6,860 bases of DNA, taken from contig CAJWAY010000063.1 in NCBI GenBank assembly GCA_913020685.1, forward strand, positions 1-6,860, given 5' to 3'. The stretch comes from an uncultured Flavobacteriaceae bacterium. GTDB taxonomy: Bacteria; Bacteroidota; Bacteroidia; Flavobacteriales; Flavobacteriaceae. The translations under genes and the position numbers were made by a program. Positions 6,807 to 6,860 of the stretch are shown here, piece by piece (the first letter of the stretch is position 1; every line of letters begins with the position of its first letter). Under the pieces are notes generated by a model. The model saw only the letters and a list, made by a program, of their open reading frames with translations. It did not search any database and had not been told where the DNA came from.

Positions 6807-6860
6807 TGGCCTATGGTGTAACTGGCAACACGTCTGATTTTGGTTCAGAAGAGTCTAGGT
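6807..6860 (+). tRNA. tRNA-Gln (anticodon TTG), 3' end cut by the window
   Basis: Fifty-four bases of a tRNA fold cleanly. The 5' acceptor strand is TGGCCTA (6807-6813), starting with U1 as is typical of tRNA-Gln. The D stem is GTGT/ACAC (6816-6819 with 6828-6831) around AACTGGCA. The anticodon stem is TCTGA/TCAGA (6833-6837 with 6845-6849) around the seven-base loop TTTTGGT, giving anticodon TTG at 6840-6842, which reads CAA and by wobble CAG. The variable loop is AGAGT (6850-6854) and the 5' strand of the T stem is CTAGG (6855-6859). The T loop and 3' acceptor strand lie beyond the window. Other tRNA genes may follow, since tRNA genes are often clustered. Confidence 0.93.

Overview
The window looks like chromosomal sequence from a member of the Bacteroidota; I cannot place it more finely. 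The evidence is its AT-rich composition, the absence of Shine-Dalgarno sequences before all four genes, and promoter-like sites of the Bacteroidota type (TTG, about 19 bases, then TAnnTTTG). The protein families also fit: a DUF2723 giant membrane protein and a membrane-anchored metallophosphoesterase of a kind common in that phylum. The content reads as housekeeping or core genome. I see no insertion sequence, phage gene, CRISPR array or toxin-antitoxin pair.

Layout: 1-177 is a very AT-rich gap. At 178-1500 (+) lies dgt, a dNTP triphosphohydrolase with the complete HD-type active site. At 1554-2777 (+) is a polytopic metallophosphoesterase with four predicted membrane segments, an internal twin-arginine-like motif, and a complete metal site predicted to face the periplasm. 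At 2829-3128 (+) is a 99-residue thioredoxin-fold protein with no cysteine at all, preceded by the clearest protein-gene promoter in the window. At 3125-6673 (-) is an 1182-residue DUF2723/TMEM260-like membrane protein, probably a GT-C glycosyltransferase, whose stop codon overlaps that of the thioredoxin gene. At 6807-6860 (+) is a tRNA-Gln(TTG) gene cut by the window end, with its own promoter.

The three plus-strand protein genes are co-directional with short gaps (53 and 51 bases). Two of them have their own -7 boxes, so they are probably not a strict operon. Functionally they look loosely related: nucleotide-pool control (dgt), an envelope phosphoesterase, a non-redox thioredoxin fold and an envelope glycosylation candidate. 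No single pathway joins them that I can demonstrate.

I did not find a convincing undescribed multi-gene system. The points most worth following are the cysteine-free thioredoxin, the internal Tat-like motif in the phosphoesterase, and the possible role of the DUF2723 protein in bacterial O-glycosylation.
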